This document shows positions 58,089-64,000 of a stretch of 64,000 bases of DNA, piece by piece. A model generated the notes under the pieces. That model did no database searches and was not told where the DNA came from. It saw only the letters and a list, made by a program, of their open reading frames with translations. Positions within the stretch are counted from its first letter, which is position 1; the number at the start of each line of letters is the position of its first letter. A program made the position numbers and the translations under genes. Source of the DNA: Paralvinella palmiformis (Eukaryota > Annelida > Polychaeta > Terebellida > Alvinellidae); the NCBI GenBank assembly GCA_025642065.1, contig JAODUP010000441.1:124001-188000 (forward strand). The letters are read 5' to 3'.

Positions 58089-58936
58089 GCCTGCTATCTT
58101 GTCTTTGTTCGTCTTTATCTTACTGAGTTACGATCCGAGGAATGAGGTAGAGGTGTATATATTAGGCTGTTGGTGTCTCTGTCAGATGTCTGATCTCTGG
58201 CCCTTAGCTCTGTTATATACCAGATGTGTTTGCGTCTCTTAAACCTGGCGGATAATTTTTTTTAAATTTTTACAGACGCGCTTATTCTCTCCTTTATGCG
58301 ACGCGCGTCTCCTTTAATGCAAGAAAATTGGACATAAATAAGGCGGAGCATTTTCATGTCCTTGAAATATGACACTTTTTTGTGAATTAATAATTGAGCC
58401 AGTTAGATGGAACATATCTGCAATAATCCTCTGGGGTGCTAGGAAATGTCATTTTGTGTCATTCTGTACATATCTTGCTGTTGGGAGGAAGATCTCCCTT
58501 ACCGGGGACATCCTTGTTTCTAGCACACACAAACAAAATTTCACCCATTTAGACGTGCAAGATATTGGTTTAAGCCGTTATAATTTATCGACTGAACTCT
58601 GTCAATGCATTGTTATATAGAATTCTCCCTCTTATGTCTCCGACAAACCGCCTGCAGCGAGTCTAGAACTGTGCAGCACGTCTGTTAGCCTCCTGCTAAC
58701 GGGACCTCCTACTCCAGGAACTCGTAAATAACGTCGCATAACATTTTTACACAAATTTAGTACGTTCAGGCTTAATTGAGGAGGGTGCCACTAAATGCAT
58801 TGCATTGATATATGCGATGGTGCATAGTAGCAACAAAGATCATCCATTTGAGATATCTGGTAGCAACCAAGAAATGTTGGTTAAACAGCTATATTTTCCC
58901 ATAGCCCAAAATTGTATATGCAAGTATTTACATATT

Positions 58937-58943
<7 letters not shown>
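57041..58943. other. No gene seen; simple repeats
   Basis: Contains (GAT)n at 57641-57670, a purine-rich stretch at 57812-57843 and an (AT)n run at 58044-58081. No frame here looks coding. Confidence 0.55.
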
Positions 58944-58973
<30 letters not shown>

Positions 58974-59017
58974 GAAATAATGCTGAAATAATTCGAACAG
59001 TTTCAAATGTATTGCAG

Positions 59018-59425
59018 CATGCAACGACAGTGAGGACGCCTGATATCGGTGTATCAAAAATAATTATAACGGAAGTTCTATATACCACTGTATATCATAT
59101 AACCAAAGGGCATCACACGTCTGATAACTGGCAAAACAGAACATATGAAACCAGTTTTGTCCCACCTTCACTGACTTCCTGTACGTTACACATCTCTATA
59201 CAAGATCCTGTTTCACACACTGAGAACAACATCACCGTATCTATGAGATCTGATCCCAAAGTATTTGCCAGTGAGCATGCCGCGAACAGAGTCCTGTTTA
59301 CCTTAGAGGATGCCAAAAATCGACATAACAATCTACGGAGAGAAATCTTTTCGAATAATCAGTTCTCAGACAGCAGATTAAGTCGCCCGAGAAAGTTAAA
59401 AAAACGTATTTTGTACGATTCTTAA
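59018..59425 (+). CDS. Possible terminal exon of an unidentified gene
   Basis: After an acceptor-like TGTATTGCAG, 135 codons stay open in phase 0 to a TAA, in non-repetitive sequence of balanced composition. The C-terminus is basic (RLSRPRKLKKRILYDS). No domain or family is recognised. Its phase does not fit the donor of RELCH exon 24, so it is not the missing RELCH end in this frame. No AATAAA is obvious soon after the stop. It may instead be a chance open frame or transposon debris. Confidence 0.3.
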   Translation, partial: HATTVRTPDIGVSKIIITEVLYTTVYHITKGHHTSDNWQNRTYETSFVPPSLTSCTLHISIQDPVSHTENNITVSMRSDPKVFASEHAANRVLFTLEDAKNRHNNLRREIFSNNQFSDSRLSRPRKLKKRILYDS

Positions 59426-59954
59426 AACCCGGTTATTTAAAGTAGCTTGTTTACATTATCTAAAAACCATTGTATTAATGTATACAATTAGTTTGTGCTG
59501 CATGAGCCAAATAATAATTATATTTTCAATGTAATTTTTTTGGAGCAATTCACGTTTATTAATGTATTATTACTATTATTATATTGTGACGCTATTGGAT
59601 TAGATTGAGAAACTAGTTTTGGTGAGCTTTTTCTTACCAGAAAGCCTCAAAACCCTTTTTGATGTCCACTGTTAAGTAATCGGGTTTGCATGTTTTACTT
59701 CTTGACAAAGAGCTGTACCAGCACAATTTTGTTTTATTGTTATTATAATGTGTGGATTTCTGTTTGATCATATCAGAGCCACATATATATACCATATACA
59801 TGTCACGGATGATAGCGTGGAGGAAGCTCTCACCTGACAGCGTCTCGTTTCCAAACTATTTGTATCTATCACAGTTGCCATGGGGACATTATGTTGTGAA
59901 CATAACAACTTGATGGCTGACATTGGTCATCATCAGTTGGTTTACCGTCAGGGT

Positions 59955-60085
59955 GTTCTCCCATGGCTCAGTTGGTAGTGTGCTGGATACTTCCAGATAA
60001 TGAGATCGAATCTTACCATTGTCTGTCTGTGGGATGTTTCACCCGTCAGTGAAAGGACTGACCATCACCTTTCCTTAAAGATTAT
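59955..60085 (+). mobile_element. SINE family D-like copy
   Basis: CCATGGCTCAGTTGGTAGTG head with A box, AATGAGATCGAATCTTACC as a decayed B box, and AAAGGACTGACCATCACC where the module should be. Confidence 0.5.
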
Positions 60086-60559
60086 CATCTCTGTTTTATC
60101 TGTCATTATAATTAATAGTGCGATTCATTGGTGTTTATGGGCTCCATTATGAATGTTATAATACCTAATAGTATCCTACGATACGTTCTTCATAGGTCCG
60201 TTATGGCGATTTAATACCGAACAGCTAAGTACGAATACGTTATGATGTTGAACGGTATGACGGCAGTAACAAATCGTCGTCAGTGGTTGTACCAGTGAGC
60301 CGTGGTACATATAAACTGTCGTGAGTCGTGGTACGTGTGAATTATGTTACATGGGGAATGTTGGTTCATAGCGAGTAGTAGAAAATAATGAGTCGTTGTG
60401 TTTCTCTCTCTCTTTTTGTGTGTGTGTGTGTGTGTGTGTAAGAGGTTCATTATGAGTAATGGTACATAGTACGTGTTGATACATAGTGAGTGGCGGTATA
60501 AAGTTGTGGTACCTATTGAGTAGAGTTGTTTAGTGAGTGATTATACATGGTGTGTGTGA

Positions 60560-60735
60560 TGGTTGTGATACACAGTGAGTTGTGGTCCACAGTGAGTTGT
60601 AGTACACAGTGAGTTGTAGTCCACAGTGAGTTTTAGTACACAGTGAGTTGTGGTCCACAGTGAGTTGTAGTACACAGTGAGTTGTGGTCCACAGTGAGTT
60701 GTAGTCCACAGTGAGTTGTAGTACACAGCAAACAT
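60560..60735. repeat. 17-base minisatellite
   Basis: About ten copies of a unit like CAGTGAGTTGTGGTCCA, alternating GTCCA and GTACA variants. Three units equal 51 bases, so an accidental minus-strand frame repeats every 17 residues. Confidence 0.9.
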
Positions 60736-61796
60736 TGGTACATGCTGAACAATGGTACATAATGAATAATGCTACAGTGTGGTACAGTACACAGTTAATA
60801 TTAATATAGATTATAGCACTGTTGTAATATCAGGCTAGCCAGCTTATTACACGAACAAATAATATTATGATTGATTGACTGGCATTTTAATTATTGGAAT
60901 TTATGATAATCTGTTAAGAATTTCAACACACAAACTGATTAAGTATAGAAAGCATAATTGAAGGAGAGAGATGGAGAGAGAGAGAGAGAGAGTGTGTGTG
61001 TGTGTGTGTTCAGACAGACTAAGACTTTAAAGGGTGTATAACCCCATAATCTCAGCAGGTAAAGAATGGTCTTTAGCAAACTGTCTTATTCTTACGTTTA
61101 ATAACAAATTCCATTTTCATGAATTCTATGTTGTCAATTTTTTTTCTTTATTTAATTTCATGTCATCTCTGGATCTCATAAATCTTACCTGTCTGACTTA
61201 AAGACCCACCACCAACTAGTTACCTGATAATATCTTCATCAAGGGTCTCTTGCAATGTGTATTATATACTCTTAAATATTTTCTGCTTATTGAATGATAT
61301 TTAAAACCACTATTTTCTAGATATGACATCCAAAATGAAGCTTTTAGAGATGTGACACAGGTAGTAAGACAGTGTTTTTACAGAAAGTTATAGATATCTA
61401 AAGCTGTATCTGTCATAAAAATTTAAATGTCTCTGTCGTGTGTAGGAAGCATTTCTCCATAATAGTCTATTTAACATTTAAACTTTACCTTCTTATAACA
61501 AATATAGACATTTTTAATTTGTACATGTATTGTATTCTTGTGTGTGTGTGTGTGTGTGCGCGCGCGCGCGACGTGCGTGCTGTGTGTATGCGTGTGTGTG
61601 TGTCATTTAGGACTGAATGTATTTACTCGCTGGTTGTTTATACAGAAATCCAGAGTGGAGCGTTCTGGATTAAAATTCATGAACCTCTTCTAAAATTTTA
61701 ATTTACTAATCTAATGTGATCCTTGTGTGTGTGTGTGGGGGGGTGTACAGTGATTACTATTCAAATTATGTGATCTAGCCATCTAGCCATATCTAT

Positions 61797-62068
61797 ATGT
61801 CTGGGTGTGTATCTTCTACATTTAATACATGTCTAAAGTCATATCTTCCACATTACATGTATGAGTTACTATCTCACACAGTGAATGTCTGGGTCTATAT
61901 TTCCCACATTACATGTCTGAGGTTATATCTCCCATATTACATATATGGGTTTATATCACACACATTACATTACATGTCTGGATTTATATCGCACATTACA
62001 TGTCTGAGTCTATGTCTCCTATATTACATGTCTGATATTTTATCTTCTATATTACATGTCTATATTAC
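61797..62068. repeat. Irregular repeat with ATTACATGTCTG core
   Basis: Eight or more spaced copies of a core like CACATTACATGTCTGGGTTT at intervals of about 25-40 bases. The long frame over it is accidental. Confidence 0.75.
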
Positions 62069-62851
62069 CAGATATATTAACATTTTTGTTAACAATTCAC
62101 GTCACTATGATTACCACAATATCTTTGGCGAATCGGATCTGATTTTTTGGGCCTCCATAACCAACTTTTTAAGCTTTTAGAATTTAAAAATACATAACAC
62201 AATATAACTTTTCCTTCAGATACATAATCTATTATATTTGACTTAACAGACAAGTAATAAGAATTGCGTTTTTACATTTCTAATTAATTTTGATTTGCTC
62301 TTTACTTGTTTGAGAAAGAGAATTAACTATTTCATTTGATATTATCAGTGATTATTGTCCCATAGAACAAAAGAAATATGAATGACTTATAGATACACAA
62401 CGAAGCCCATAATAGAAATAATAAAATTATTGATTTGATTGATAGAAATTTCAGTGATGCTGTCAGTTATTGATTATTGGGAGTAGGGTGGGGTTAAGCA
62501 TCCTTGGGGTAATTCAAGACCACATCAGGACAAAAGTTTATACAAGTTTTACCATATGAAATCATTTAGTAGTTTTGAGTTAGTTTCAATTTTTGAGAGT
62601 TCACACATACACACGCACACACACACACTCCTTATTCTCCACGACAGTTCCCTTTTACACACTGCTAAATATTAATTAATCTAAACATTCTCACTGCTGC
62701 CGTGACGGCTTGGCGGCTTAGGGTCTGGTGAGACATTACACATGTCTCAGCAAGAAAAGTCGCCACTCTGGATTCAGTCCCCTAAATAAACGTCCTGAGT
62801 TCGAATTCACGGTTCGAGATTCTCTGTGCCTTTGCCTTGTTATACGCAGCT

Positions 62852-62852
<1 letters not shown>
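62069..62852. other. No gene seen
   Basis: AT-rich sequence. A GTTCGAATTC motif near 62811 may be a decayed SINE B box, but no copy can be delimited. Confidence 0.5.

Positions 62853-62931
<79 letters not shown>
62853..62931. repeat. (CA)n microsatellite
   Basis: About 39 uninterrupted CA units, the longest simple repeat in the window. Confidence 0.98.
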
Positions 62932-62934
<3 letters not shown>

Positions 62935-63861
62935 CCCTACATACTACCACACACAGTTAGTTACCAGAGCATTAACTCGCTATAAGATTTTGGTCTGAGG
63001 ATGACAGTTAATTACCATTAGAGAAGTGATTAATGGATTCGACGATTGTCAATTATCCGACAACAACAACATAATGGGATCCAATGATCTAACCTGATTA
63101 TGGTATCTCTATCATTGTTATACGGTTTGTTATTGAGTCATCATCTTCGTCATATCTCGTCTACTTGTCATTTGATTGAGTCCTTTCTTTCCTTTAACCG
63201 GATGGAATGGCGCTTTCTGGAACAACTCATCCCGGACAGTTTATTATAGCTTTCTCAATTTCTCTCGATTTCATCAAATAGTTGGGGTTGTTTTCTCTCC
63301 CTTTGTCCAGGAGAGCTGTCGGTCATTTTACGGTTAACAATACATATCCATTTGTGGCTTGTTTGCCATTCGGGATGGCCTCGTGGGAGAGGCATCCCGG
63401 GAAGGTATCCTTAGGAAGCTCGTCATCGAAACGACCTTGGACACCGTACGGCTCGGCTCGGGGATAATTGCGAACACGGCGAGGCTTTGAAAGCGCAGCC
63501 AGCGTCATCAATCTTTGTTGGTAAAGTAATTCACGTCAAAACCTGTAGCTTGACCTGTGCCGGGGAAATATTCCATAACACTGTGACATTGAGAAGTTCG
63601 GCTGTGGTCTGGGGGGAGGGGGGGACTGTGGTTATGCGAGATAGTGTAGGTGGCTGGTGTGTATTTTGTCAGATATTCGTGACATGGTGTCATCGTCGCT
63701 GTCATTGTCATTATCTCAGTTGGTCGCCATAAGTAAATGTTGGTTCTGTGTTTACGTCGGAGTCTAGTGTCACATTTTTGTAAAAGTTGTCGGAACAATT
63801 ACGAGAATGAGTATATTACAAAATTTGGGGACTTTTAGCTAGATGAGCCACCTTGTCATGG

Positions 63862-63896
<35 letters not shown>

Positions 63897-64000
63897 GAAA
63901 TCTGTCTGTATTTGATAAGTTAAATAGAACAGTCTTAACAATTTGTGGTGTTTAAATTAGGCGAGTTGTAGATGAAGCACTATTCAGAATTAAGAACAGA
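62932..64000. other. No gene seen; (GTT)n at 63862-63895
   Basis: 63180-63660 is somewhat richer in G+C and has short open frames on both strands, none recognisable. The window ends without the missing RELCH exon. Confidence 0.5.

Noticed and set aside
61797..62180. 127-codon plus-strand frame
   Set aside because: Most of it translates the irregular ATTACATGTCTG repeat.

Overview
This is animal nuclear DNA. It is AT-rich and intron-rich, full of (AT)n, (GT)n and (GA)n microsatellites, tRNA-derived SINEs and broken DNA transposons. The two recognisable genes and the repeat style fit an invertebrate, most likely a lophotrochozoan such as a mollusc. That placement is inference, because no marker gene in the window fixes the species.

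Layout. (1) 1-12036 holds a large duplicated block. Segments A (1-3626) and B (3627-4839) are followed at once by A' (4877-8038), then 2.79 kb present only once, then B' (10827-12036). The single-copy stretch carries the first exon of the main gene. Both A copies contain the same broken hAT-family transposase on the minus strand. (2) 8870-40894 (plus strand) is the main gene, a RELCH (KIAA1468) orthologue. It binds RAB11 and has LisH, coiled-coil and HEAT-repeat regions. I can place 24 coding exons with consistent reading phase, giving 1098 codons; the last 120 or so residues of the family are not found in the window. Its introns hold a Ty3/gypsy remnant, a foldback element, a Tigger/pogo relic, SINEs and minisatellites. 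(3) 42630-43772 (minus strand) is a GC-rich, essentially single-exon rhodopsin-class GPCR of 380 aa. It lacks the DRY arginine and the NPxxY asparagine-proline. (4) 44-64 kb has no gene I can name. It is dense in SINE copies of at least four tRNA-derived families, simple repeats, minisatellites and a second hAT fragment, plus one unidentified 135-codon open frame behind a plausible splice acceptor (59018-59425).

Functionally, RELCH is known in mammals as a RAB11 effector that promotes non-vesicular cholesterol transfer from recycling endosomes to the trans-Golgi network. The GPCR is a plasma-membrane receptor with an unknown ligand. Nothing suggests the two work together; the GPCR either sits inside the last RELCH intron or just beyond the gene. 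No rRNA, functional tRNA, CRISPR or prokaryotic feature is seen.
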